Source of the DNA: Pandoraea fibrosis
Lineage (GTDB): Bacteria > Pseudomonadota > Gammaproteobacteria > Burkholderiales > Burkholderiaceae
Length of the DNA: 64,000 bases
Reading direction: 5' to 3'
Assembly: GCF_000807775.2 (NCBI RefSeq)
Contig: NZ_CP047385.1
Coordinates: 1-64,000, forward strand
The translations under genes and the position numbers were made by a program. A model generated the notes under the pieces. The model was not told the origin of the DNA, made no database searches, and worked only from the letters and a program-made list of their open reading frames with translations. Below, piece by piece: positions 29,001-35,983 of this stretch. The first letter of the stretch is position 1, and every line of letters starts with the position of its first letter.

Positions 29001-32000
29001 AGCTGGCAAAGTCCATCACGACTCCAGCCGAGCTGGCGACGTTTTTGCAGAAACTTCGCAAAACCTCATCTACCGGAAATGCCAAGAAGAGAGGAAAAAA
29101 GCAGTTCGAGGCGAGATTCGACGAGCGAGAACGCAGGGACATCAGCCACGGTATCGACGTGGCGCGAGCATTAACCAAGCCAATCGAAGATGCAGTCCTC
29201 ACTGGACGTTTCGTTTCGGTTTCCGACTTCTTGGACGTCTGGGCAAAACTTTTGCGTCGAGATGTGCACTGGCGAGCAGATAGTGCGGCGGATTCGTTAG
29301 TCCGCACTTTAGGGCTGGGTTGTATGAGTGTTCTGCTGAACCATGCACGCGACGTATCGGTCGCTCAAGCCGAGGTACTTATTGGCCTGATCTCTACAGG
29401 GCACTTCTTCGTCCCGCAGAAGATTGACGTATTGGCGCAGCTGGCCCGGCGACCTGCGCTCCATGAGCTCGCGGGAAAGTTCGCACGTCACGTCGCGGAG
29501 CAGATTCGCGGAGATGACGACGTCGGAGGACGTGGCGCCTCCTACATAAAGTTAGCAGAATCCCTAGTCCACATGAGTATCAATGAAGCCCGAGAGTACT
29601 ATCGGGAGGGGCTGGCCGAGTTAGACCAGATAGGTGGAGAAAGCTACGACCAAATCTACGCACTGCTTCATTTCTCATGTGCCCAGCAAGGTGGTTTTTT
29701 AAAGCCCGCGTTGGCGCAACGGCTAATGAACCTTTGCCAAACGTTGGTGCAATACGATGCCAGGAAGTTTGGATGGACGTTGTTCGCGAGAGCCGCCGCT
29801 ACCTCCATTGGCCTTCCAGCAATAGCCAAGTTGGTGCGCTGGCATGATCAAGACGTCGCAGACCTGTCTTATGGATTGCCGCAGCTTGTATGTTTTCTTG
29901 CCAAGAATGGCAAGCTTGATCCACGCCGCGCTGCATTTGTTCTCACGATTTGTGAGGAACACGGATGGTGGGATTGGCGCACTGCCGACGGGGTTGCCGA
30001 CTTGCTCGGGCTGACCGATGCCGGGAACCAACGGCGGATTTTTCTGGCGATCTTCGAGAAATGGCGTGGTGAGCACCCGTCCGGTGGTTGGCCCGCGCTT
30101 TGGGAGGGGCTCCTAGAAGCGAGCAATAAGTATCCAAGTGTAACCACCACCGAAGTGCGTGAAGAGATTGAACGACTCTGTGCTGTTGCTCGGCGCAATC
30201 AGGAAGAGTCTCATAGTCGAAGTAACTCGTCGTCGGACTTCCTGGCAAGCAAATCCTCAAAGCGAAGTGAGGCCGAAGTTGAGAGCGTCATCGCCGCATT
30301 GGCTTCTGCCTGCGATCCCACTTCGGAAAGTTCGATTGATGAAAACCTAAGAACCATAGCCTCCGACGACAAGCTGAGCTACTCTGCTCGACAACAATTT
30401 ATCAACAAGTTGCGTGTCACTTGCCCGTACTCAAAGCGGCTGCCCTTTTTATCCGCGATCTGTAGTGCGTCCGAGCTGAGTTTCGCTCAGTCATTAGAAA
30501 TCCTCTCGGGTTGCTTCACTGCTTGGATCGATTCATCCAAGCATCTGGTCTCAGAGGCAAAGGTGTTGGTTGTGCGTCTGTTCGAGTGCAAGAGTCCGGA
30601 ACTGTTCGAAGGACAGTTCTCCGACGTGGCGCGCGATATCCGTCGACTGTCGGATCTCTGCAACGATCAGAGGTTTGTGCTGCAGCTCGTTCTCCGCAAG
30701 GTTGCCGCCGACGAGGTCGACCTCGATGGAAATGAGTGGCTCCAACTAGCTACTGCATTATGCGAAGTAGCTGATGCTAAAACGGGACTTTGTGCATTAG
30801 AGTCACTACTTTCCGGCCCGGCGGCTCGCATTGCCGATGAGATCGGAGAGGGCCCATTTCGGCAGCAGCAGGAAATCTCGACGAGCGACTCAGAGTTTAT
30901 CGTGGACGTCATATGGCATCTTCTTGGCGACGATGACGCCTACGTTCGTTGGACCGTTGCTAGGGGCTTGAAGACGCTGGTTGAGTTAGGACTCAACGAA
31001 GACCTATCTCTGTTAGTTGATCGCTTTGACCAAACCGAATCCCCGGCCTTGGCTTCGACCGACAGGAAACTGTCGTTTCAGAATTCCCAGCAATGGTTGC
31101 TGATGGGATTGGCGCGAGTTGCTTTGCACCATGGAGAGACCATGGGCACACTTCGAAACAAGCTACGCGCTCTCGCACGGAGACCTGATCTGCACGTCAT
31201 AAATAAAGTTCACCTTGCGAGGTGCTTGGGCCACATTGGAAGTGAAGAGCCTCACGATGAGGAGTTGGGGACTCTGCTTAGTGAAATCAACCAACCTGCG
31301 TATGGCGTTGCCATCAGCGACGGCTACCCAGGTGAGGTGAAGCGGACATCGGATTTTTACTTCGGCTATGAGTTCACGAAAAACGAGATCGGCGACCTCG
31401 TTCGCTTATTCAACGTTGCCCAAGGAACCGTCGAAGACGCCATCGCGGCAGAGATAAAGCGCAAATGGCCGAGGACTACTTCAATGAACGATTTCCCAGG
31501 CAGCAAGCGCTACTGGCGAGACCGAGGAGACCGATATGAATCCTATCGAGAGCATATTCAGAGACATGCACTGCTTAGCGTTGCTACCAATCTGCTAAGG
31601 ACGATGCCGACGGTTGTTCGAAGCTACGAAGACCAGGATAACTCACCTTGGCTCGAGTGGCGCGATCGCTTTGATGTCACATTCGATGACGGGTCATGGC
31701 TGTCCGATCATAAGGATGCCGTTCCTCAACAGGCGAAGGAGTATCTGCTAGGTAAGAGGGGCACCAAACAGGAAACACTGCAGGATCAGGACGTGATACT
31801 ACGCAAATTAGGTTTTTGCGGGGCCAACGCTGATGCACTGTTTCCGTTGTATGGGACTTGGTCGTCTCCTGACGGAGTAAGCGTACGGTTCACATCTGCG
31901 CTGACAGTGCGAAAGGATGTCGCAGGTCGCTGCAGGGCCTTTGCGAAGCGAAAAGAACATGATTTTTGGTTGCCGGAGTTCTGGGACGATGGGTATTACG

Positions 32001-32482
32001 ATCGCCGCTATCGAAAAGACAATCCTTTTGCTCCATTTGTATGGGCACCTGAAGCACACAGGCTTGGTATAGATGAGGGTGATGAGATGGCCGCCAAGGG
32101 GCCGGCAAGACGACCGCGTCTCGGTATTGACATCACGAAGAGCCTGTCGCTGTTGAATGAGCCGGGAAGTCCTGAATGGCGCGCAAGAGATGGACGCCTA
32201 GCTTTAAGGAGCCAAGTGTGGGGCAATTGGAAGCCTGACTCCAGCGATCACCGTTCCCGCTATCAAGATGATGGTGAAATGTTATGGGCCTCTCCAGGAT
32301 GGCTGGATGCAACGTTGTCCGACCTCGACCGCAATCTCGTTTTTACGGTGAAGCTATGCAAGTACGGATCGTCGCGTGACTATGACCCTTCAGAAGGCGT
32401 CAAATCCGTTTTCCTGGGGTTAAGAGCTGATGACGGCACGCTGGAGTTTTGGCCGGCAACCAATGCCTCAAAGCAAGACTAG
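26054..32482 (+). CDS. Giant STAND NTPase with nuclease-like N-terminus (Avs-like)
   Basis: The protein has about 2142 residues. The N-terminal 220 residues resemble DUF4297/Cap4-type nucleases: HTFHERWTARRAL, then VEGIS, an acidic ADLVLYY and IQFKYK give an E...D...QxK pattern. A NACHT/STAND-type NTPase follows, with Walker A GGVGKTVL near residue 302, Walker B LLIIIDAADNA near 395 and FTARPHRK near 435. The remaining 1500 residues are helical and TPR/HEAT-like, as expected for the ligand-sensing part of Avs antiviral receptors, which recognise phage terminase or portal proteins. I chose the ATG at 26054; TTG at 26045 is possible. It is intact. Assignment to a particular Avs type would need a search. 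Confidence 0.8.
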   Translation: MEKKAKAVTEIDTVRASRAGHTFHERWTARRALQLVFPNDDLFAIAVEGISSTETVDPGVKAEEVADLVLYYGNGDNFRSCDRLETIQFKYKIREEAVTAAYLKKTVEKFSSSILGYEGNSAPDEVDNKISFIFVTNAEFTESLWEAIKSLVEGTTPSDREAANQARNLKKWCKDSGLSDSMRLFSRIVFQAGEKRVAGLDNALKRTLTDWSAGADSEARVRLHELQDLVLKKASPSGQGKNLIRREDVLDAFDCEPEDLFPADTRFIDVGAVVERAELSVVSGLIKTSEVPVVVHADGGVGKTVLIQSLAEKMASEFEVVVFDCFGGGSYRSENHSRHLPRIGLVQIVNELASRTLCDPMLPGGDDNRKIMKAARRRLEQAALAIRTQSKKQALLIIIDAADNAQLEADYRHEAAFPRLLLSTVDEDPIEGVKLLFTARPHRKGAVIGSARVNELALGPFTDSEACEFLKERKPSASYAEITTALARSGRNARVLDYLVQTWDTNVIGTTSDLPISVREIIAQRCTKIVSDLHIAGWPDSEITEFFVALSLLPPPIPLEELANALGWSAAQVKSAASDLAPMLEITSHGAIFRDEPTETYVRETYSDRSSAQRSIADRLLSSQATSTYAAEALPHFLVVIKDSDRAFALADSNSFPASIQSDFGRRRLALARLRAAFRLAVAEDDFDRALELSMRLSQSAAANMRGDEFIRSSPALAIVLGDADSYRRLASDRSGWRGARSARLTVAHQFAGDAEEAQIQCESTIRWINWNASQRRDGFRRDQSGPEMDDYVAVLFQQSVQGRFETVNRNLANRNERFSLSACHELLRLLELFDQANETTVLKDLTSFAVSNNCNSRSLRLWMLARCRYVDGKHAKVLAQKIAKFPPDEDRTNEGFSNENEQESANPTDLAALAALFYGSRTSAAAIIGNASRARPSAYDYGERYGLSRAWPPILRACIRAWSAKRPVAYHDLLPDGVKVTKLAKSITTPAELATFLQKLRKTSSTGNAKKRGKKQFEARFDERERRDISHGIDVARALTKPIEDAVLTGRFVSVSDFLDVWAKLLRRDVHWRADSAADSLVRTLGLGCMSVLLNHARDVSVAQAEVLIGLISTGHFFVPQKIDVLAQLARRPALHELAGKFARHVAEQIRGDDDVGGRGASYIKLAESLVHMSINEAREYYREGLAELDQIGGESYDQIYALLHFSCAQQGGFLKPALAQRLMNLCQTLVQYDARKFGWTLFARAAATSIGLPAIAKLVRWHDQDVADLSYGLPQLVCFLAKNGKLDPRRAAFVLTICEEHGWWDWRTADGVADLLGLTDAGNQRRIFLAIFEKWRGEHPSGGWPALWEGLLEASNKYPSVTTTEVREEIERLCAVARRNQEESHSRSNSSSDFLASKSSKRSEAEVESVIAALASACDPTSESSIDENLRTIASDDKLSYSARQQFINKLRVTCPYSKRLPFLSAICSASELSFAQSLEILSGCFTAWIDSSKHLVSEAKVLVVRLFECKSPELFEGQFSDVARDIRRLSDLCNDQRFVLQLVLRKVAADEVDLDGNEWLQLATALCEVADAKTGLCALESLLSGPAARIADEIGEGPFRQQQEISTSDSEFIVDVIWHLLGDDDAYVRWTVARGLKTLVELGLNEDLSLLVDRFDQTESPALASTDRKLSFQNSQQWLLMGLARVALHHGETMGTLRNKLRALARRPDLHVINKVHLARCLGHIGSEEPHDEELGTLLSEINQPAYGVAISDGYPGEVKRTSDFYFGYEFTKNEIGDLVRLFNVAQGTVEDAIAAEIKRKWPRTTSMNDFPGSKRYWRDRGDRYESYREHIQRHALLSVATNLLRTMPTVVRSYEDQDNSPWLEWRDRFDVTFDDGSWLSDHKDAVPQQAKEYLLGKRGTKQETLQDQDVILRKLGFCGANADALFPLYGTWSSPDGVSVRFTSALTVRKDVAGRCRAFAKRKEHDFWLPEFWDDGYYDRRYRKDNPFAPFVWAPEAHRLGIDEGDEMAAKGPARRPRLGIDITKSLSLLNEPGSPEWRARDGRLALRSQVWGNWKPDSSDHRSRYQDDGEMLWASPGWLDATLSDLDRNLVFTVKLCKYGSSRDYDPSEGVKSVFLGLRADDGTLEFWPATNASKQD

Positions 32483-32559
32483 GCGTGTTGGGCAATTCAT
32501 TGCTGCAAGCGAATTGTCTAAATTTTACGAAAGCGGCGACCACGAAGCTAGCGACAACT

Positions 32560-32928
32560 ATGGAAAACTCGAAGAACCTCGTAGTTACCATCGACCACTT
32601 TCGACGAGCACTCGGTGACGTGAGCGACTTGCACTACGATGATGTGATGGAGATTCGTTACATGGATGTTGCGACCCGGCTATACCTGACCGCGGGGGTA
32701 GCGATAAGGTTTGCGTCAAAGCACGCCCGCTGCGGGTGGCAGGCTTGGACACTTCAGTCGCTCGTCGCTGACGGGGTGATCCAGGACGAGGTCGGGCGAG
32801 ATTTTACTCAGGCCGACCTGCGCCTTATGTCGACCCGTAGTGGGTCGATCAGGATCCGATACGCGAACAGCGCATTGCACGGGGATGCGTATCTTAATGG
32901 CGATCACTTGTTCGGGTGGTCAGATTGA
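32560..32928 (+). CDS. Small protein downstream of the STAND gene
   Basis: The frame encodes 122 residues from MENSKNLVVT; a TTG at 32449 would extend it into the end of the STAND gene. It is followed closely by the right transposon end. The composition is normal and no family is recognised. Its position directly after the STAND gene suggests co-transcription and perhaps an accessory role. Confidence 0.45.
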   Translation: MENSKNLVVTIDHFRRALGDVSDLHYDDVMEIRYMDVATRLYLTAGVAIRFASKHARCGWQAWTLQSLVADGVIQDEVGRDFTQADLRLMSTRSGSIRIRYANSALHGDAYLNGDHLFGWSD

Positions 32929-32972
32929 TCGATCGGGCCGCGAACTTCGGCGGGCCACGGGGGCTGGCGGAG

Positions 32973-33107
32973 CAATCTAACGATTTCGCGACGCAAATCA
33001 GGTAAATCTCACTAATTCGGTCAAGCCGGCGAAAATATGTGACAGAATTCGTGAGTAACTACCTGTTTTATAAGGGGGCGCAGTCTAGCGAATTTGCGAT
33101 CCCTGCA
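32973..33107 (-). repeat. Right transposon end with putative TnsB-binding sites
   Basis: Read inwards from 33107 the end begins TGCAGGGA. It then shows three 17-mers like those of the left end in inverted orientation: GCAAATTCGCTAGACTG (33081-33097), CCGAATTAGTGAGATTT (33004-33020) and GCGAAATCGTTAGATTG (32973-32989). The middle copy differs from a left-end copy at one base in 17. An extra GAATTCGTGAG in the opposite orientation lies at 33045-33055. Confidence 0.85.
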
Positions 33108-33112
33108 GTTGT
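33108..33112 (+). repeat. Right copy of the 5-bp target-site duplication
   Basis: GTTGT follows the right terminus and is identical to 5541-5545. Confidence 0.93.
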
Positions 33113-33120
33113 AGCCGTAG

Positions 33121-33155
33121 GGCGCCAGAGTAAGTGTGACTGGCGCCATACTTTT
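33121..33155 (+). terminator. Displaced native gyrB terminator
   Basis: The stem GGCGCCAG / CTGGCGCC (33121-33128 with 33140-33147) is followed by ATACTTTTG. With the transposon removed it would lie about 30 bp after the gyrB stop, a typical terminator position. No gene precedes it on the plus strand here. Confidence 0.75.
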
Positions 33156-33301
33156 GCGACTGTGTAACTGAGTTTGTGCGATTTACCTATTGAAGTAAGG
33201 AAGTCGTCGCGACGAAGCGCTTGGGCTGGAAGAAAATTTGGGGCCGGAATCGCGGCGGGACGCTGGCAATCCGATGCCTCGTATGCCTCGTATGCCTCGC
33301 G

Positions 33302-33345
33302 TTCGCGATGTGAGGGTCGTGAGTTCGATCCACATCTGCCCCATC
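33302..33345 (+). other. tRNA 3'-end-like relic
   Basis: The segment around GGGTCGTGAGTTCGATCC followed by CTGCCCCATCA looks like a T-arm (GTTCGATCC with a partly mispaired stem) and an acceptor strand ending TCA in place of CCA. No matching 5' half is present. Upstream lies a short tandem repeat of GCCTCGTAT (about 33275-33299). It is probably the scar of an integrase-type element or a decayed tRNA. The 33156-33301 stretch holds nothing else that I recognise. Confidence 0.4.
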
Positions 33346-33349
33346 AAAA

Positions 33350-33387
33350 AAAGGGCTTACCGGCGATTCGTCTGTAAGCCCTTTGTG
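33350..33387 (+). terminator. Hairpin terminator after the tRNA-like relic
   Basis: The 11-bp stem AAAGGGCTTAC / GTAAGCCCTTT has a 13-nt loop and is followed by GTGTTT. Confidence 0.65.
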
Positions 33388-33532
33388 TTTCTGGACGAAG
33401 TGTAACCGCTGTGCAATGCGCGAGCGCTTCCCATTCATCAAGTTCGCCGATGTCGAGTGCCGCCTGATCAAGCGCTGGATATCCAGGTGCTCGCCGCCGC
33501 ATTCATCTGGACCTGCTGATTATCAACAGGCC

Positions 33533-34432
33533 CTAGGTCATCATGCCCGGCAATGCTTCTGCCAACGCGTCGACGGCGATGCGAACCTTGCGCGGCAGAT
33601 GCGGCGTCTGCAGCCATAACGCATAGGCGTCGTAGAGAAATGGTGGCTGCTCGGGAAGCAGGTGAACCAGCGCACCTGCGCGAATGCGATCGCTCACCAG
33701 CCAGTAGGGCAACCAGGCGATGCCCGCGCCCAGCGTCGCAGCGTCGGCGATGGCGTCGAGATCGTCCATGCGCACCCGATTCGCGGGCATGAACGCGTGC
33801 GGCGCTTGTCCATCGCGGGGAAACAACCACGGACGCGCCCGGCCGGAGCGTCGATACAACACCGCCTGATGCATGCCGAGCGCGTCGATGTCGTGCGGCA
33901 GTCCATGCGTCTCGACGTACGCGGGCGACGCGCAGACAATCATCGGCTGACGCGCCACCCGCCGCGCAACAATGCCCGCCTTGTCCTCCAGGTCGCCGGT
34001 GCGAATGGCGATGTCGTAGTCCCCCTCCGCCAGATCGACGAAACGATCGCTGAACGAGAGATCGAGTTCCAGCGCCGGATACCGCTGCGCGAGGCGCAGG
34101 AGCACGGGTGCGACACAACGTCGGCCGAAGTGTACCGGCATGGCCACACGCAGCTTGCCGCGCGGCTCCGCCAATTGATCCGCCGCGAGCGCATCCGCCG
34201 CTTCGGCCTCGGCGAGCACGATCTTGCAGCGCTCGTAGTAGGCGCGTCCGAAGTCGGTCAGGCTCTGGCGCCGCGTCGTGCGATTGAGCAACCGCGTCCC
34301 CAGCCGCGTCTCCAGCCAGTGCACGTGCTTGCCAACCATGGGGCCGGACAGGCCGAGGGTATCCGCCACGGCGGCAAATGATCCCAGATCGACCGCTTTC
34401 ACGAATACCGCCATGCTGGTGAGACGATCCAT
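33533..34432 (-). CDS. LysR-family transcriptional regulator
   Basis: The 299 residues have an N-terminal winged HTH (MDRLTSMAVFVKAVDLGSFA, then LNRTTRRQSLTDFGRAYYE) and a C-terminal periplasmic-binding-type effector domain, the usual LysR size. It is divergent from the quinone-oxidoreductase gene at 34538 with a 105-bp shared spacer, the classical arrangement for a regulator controlling its neighbour. The inducer is unknown. Confidence 0.93.
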   Translation of the reverse strand: MDRLTSMAVFVKAVDLGSFAAVADTLGLSGPMVGKHVHWLETRLGTRLLNRTTRRQSLTDFGRAYYERCKIVLAEAEAADALAADQLAEPRGKLRVAMPVHFGRRCVAPVLLRLAQRYPALELDLSFSDRFVDLAEGDYDIAIRTGDLEDKAGIVARRVARQPMIVCASPAYVETHGLPHDIDALGMHQAVLYRRSGRARPWLFPRDGQAPHAFMPANRVRMDDLDAIADAATLGAGIAWLPYWLVSDRIRAGALVHLLPEQPPFLYDAYALWLQTPHLPRKVRIAVDALAEALPGMMT

Positions 34433-34537
34433 ATTGGAAACCCCTGGTTTCTAGTGTTGATATCGAACCGCCATTTATTGACGGAGAGCGTACCGCTACA
34501 GTGAATTCCTATCAATGAGTTCTTACTGGAGGTCCAA

Positions 34538-35539
34538 ATGGCAACCCAAATGGCACGCGTCGTTCGTTTTCATCGACATGGCGACCCGGAGGTGCTTCGC
34601 ATCGAAACGGTGGAGGTTGCGCCACCGGGGCCGGGGGAAGTGCAGATTCGCGTCAGGGCGCTGGGGCTTAATCGCGCAGAGGCGTTGTTGCGGGCGGGGA
34701 AGTACATCGAGCAACCGACTTTTCCGTCCGGACTGGGACTGGAGGCCGCGGGCGTCGTCGAGGCGGTGGGCGAGGCGGTGACCGGCTTCGTACCGGGCGA
34801 CGCCGTGAGTGTGATCCCGCCGCAATCGATGGTGCGCTGGCCCGCGTACGGCGAATTGGTCACGTTTCCCGAAGCGCTCGTGGTCAAGCACCCGCCGGCG
34901 CTCGGCTGGGTGGCCGCAGCGGCAGTCTGGATGCCGTACCTGACCGCCTATGGCGCGCTGATCGATATCGGCAAGCTGAGCCGGGGAGACTTCGTCGTGG
35001 TGACGGCAGCGTCGAGCAGCGTGGGACTCGCGGCGATACAGATCGCCAATCGGGTGGGTGCGATCCCCATTGCGGTCACGCGGACGTCGGTCAAGGCACA
35101 GGCGTTGCGGGAGGCCGGCGCGGCGCATGTCGTAGCGACCGCCGAGGCCGACCTTGCCACACGGCTGCAGGAAATCACCGGGCGGACCGGGGCGCGAGTG
35201 GTGCTGGACCCGATCGGCGGGCCGATTTTCGAACCGCTCACGGCCTCGATGTCCCGCGGTGGCATCCTCATCGAATATGGCGGTCTAAGCCCGGCGCCAA
35301 CGCCGTTCCCGTTGTTCGCCGTGCTGAGCAAGACGCTGACGCTGCGTGGCTATCTCGTTCACGAAATCACGGGCGATCCGGTGCGGCTGGCGGCGGCCAA
35401 GGCGTTCATCCTTGACGGGCTGGCATCGGGGGCGTTCTCGCCGGTGATCGCGAAGACGTTTGCGTTCGACGACATCGTCGACGCCCATCGTTTCCTCGAA
35501 TCGAATGAACAGTTCGGCAAGATCGTCGTGACGGTTTGA
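34538..35539 (+). CDS. MDR-superfamily zinc-type or quinone oxidoreductase
   Basis: The 333-residue protein is a medium-chain dehydrogenase/reductase. It has a GroES-like N-terminal domain (PGPGEVQIRVRALGLNRAEA, GLEAAGVVEAVGEAV) and a Rossmann domain with an AASSSVGLAAIQIANRVGA nucleotide-binding loop. Structural zinc cysteines are absent, which fits NADPH:quinone oxidoreductases. GGAGG precedes the ATG. The divergent LysR gene probably regulates it. Confidence 0.9.
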   Translation: MATQMARVVRFHRHGDPEVLRIETVEVAPPGPGEVQIRVRALGLNRAEALLRAGKYIEQPTFPSGLGLEAAGVVEAVGEAVTGFVPGDAVSVIPPQSMVRWPAYGELVTFPEALVVKHPPALGWVAAAAVWMPYLTAYGALIDIGKLSRGDFVVVTAASSSVGLAAIQIANRVGAIPIAVTRTSVKAQALREAGAAHVVATAEADLATRLQEITGRTGARVVLDPIGGPIFEPLTASMSRGGILIEYGGLSPAPTPFPLFAVLSKTLTLRGYLVHEITGDPVRLAAAKAFILDGLASGAFSPVIAKTFAFDDIVDAHRFLESNEQFGKIVVTV

Positions 35540-35621
35540 GACGGTGTAGTGGCACATGGGAAACAACACCGCACCTGCGCGTCATTAGAGGCCGTTCAGC
35601 GCAGCGGTCACTCGTAAAAGT

Positions 35622-35717
35622 ATGAGACGTTGGATTCCTGAAGCCATCTGGTCCGTGTATGCGCTTAGCCAATACAAGATGGACAAGAAAATCGAGCAAG
35701 CACTCGGCCGGCGCTAA
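35622..35717 (+). CDS. Possible 31-residue small protein
   Basis: A short frame beginning MRRWIPEAIW encodes 31 residues and is followed after 13 bp by a hairpin. It stands alone in the 444-bp spacer between the oxidoreductase and the 629-residue membrane protein. The start has only a weak upstream AAAAG. It may be real but has no homology support. The remainder of the spacer shows nothing recognisable. Confidence 0.25.
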   Translation: MRRWIPEAIWSVYALSQYKMDKKIEQALGRR

Positions 35718-35730
35718 ATCCATCGCCCCT

Positions 35731-35757
35731 TGAGCGGAGTTGTCTCCGCTCAGGGAG
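35731..35757 (+). terminator. Hairpin in the 35.7-kb spacer
   Basis: The 9-bp stem TGAGCGGAG / CTCCGCTCA has a 4-nt loop, with partial CCC/GGG extension. The following sequence is only moderately T-rich. Confidence 0.45.
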
Positions 35758-35983
35758 CTTAAGTTTCAAAATTTGAGCTTTAGTGGGGCACTGGATTGCT
35801 AATGGGCTGAGAGTCCTTCTCGGGCAGAGGTTCACTATTCCGACAGTTGATGAAGTAGCGTTGTTTGCTAGCGACTCGTGCGTTTGTGAGTCCCGAGACA
35901 CGTGATTGAAGTGCCGCCATGCGATATTGGTTTGTGTCGTTATCCGAACTTATAATGACAAAAAAAATCGCGGGGGCGAATAA

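Larger units (their letters stand above)
5546..33107 (+). mobile_element. Complete Tn7-like transposon inserted 3' of gyrB
   Basis: This element is defined at base level. Its left terminus TGCAGGGA (5546-5553) and right terminus TCCCTGCA (33100-33107) are perfect 8-bp inverted repeats, each bordered by the direct repeat GTTGT. Internal copies of a 17-bp repeat near both ends have inverted orientation, as expected of TnsB-binding sites. The interior encodes TnsA-, TnsB-, TnsC- and two TniQ-family proteins plus defence-type cargo on both sides. Removing 27,562 bp and one GTTGT joins the gyrB stop to a strong hairpin terminator about 30 bp downstream, which is the expected empty site. All core genes look intact, so the element may still be active. 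Confidence 0.95.

Noticed and set aside
5546-33107. CRISPR-associated transposon (CAST)
   Set aside because: The tniQ genes prompted a search by eye for Cas genes and repeat-spacer arrays. None are present in the element.
33275-33299. CRISPR-like repeat from the tandem GCCTCGTAT
   Set aside because: There are fewer than three 9-bp units in direct tandem with no spacers.
33662-34381. A 239-codon plus-strand frame over the LysR gene
   Set aside because: It is an Arg/His-rich shadow of a well-supported LysR gene on the other strand.
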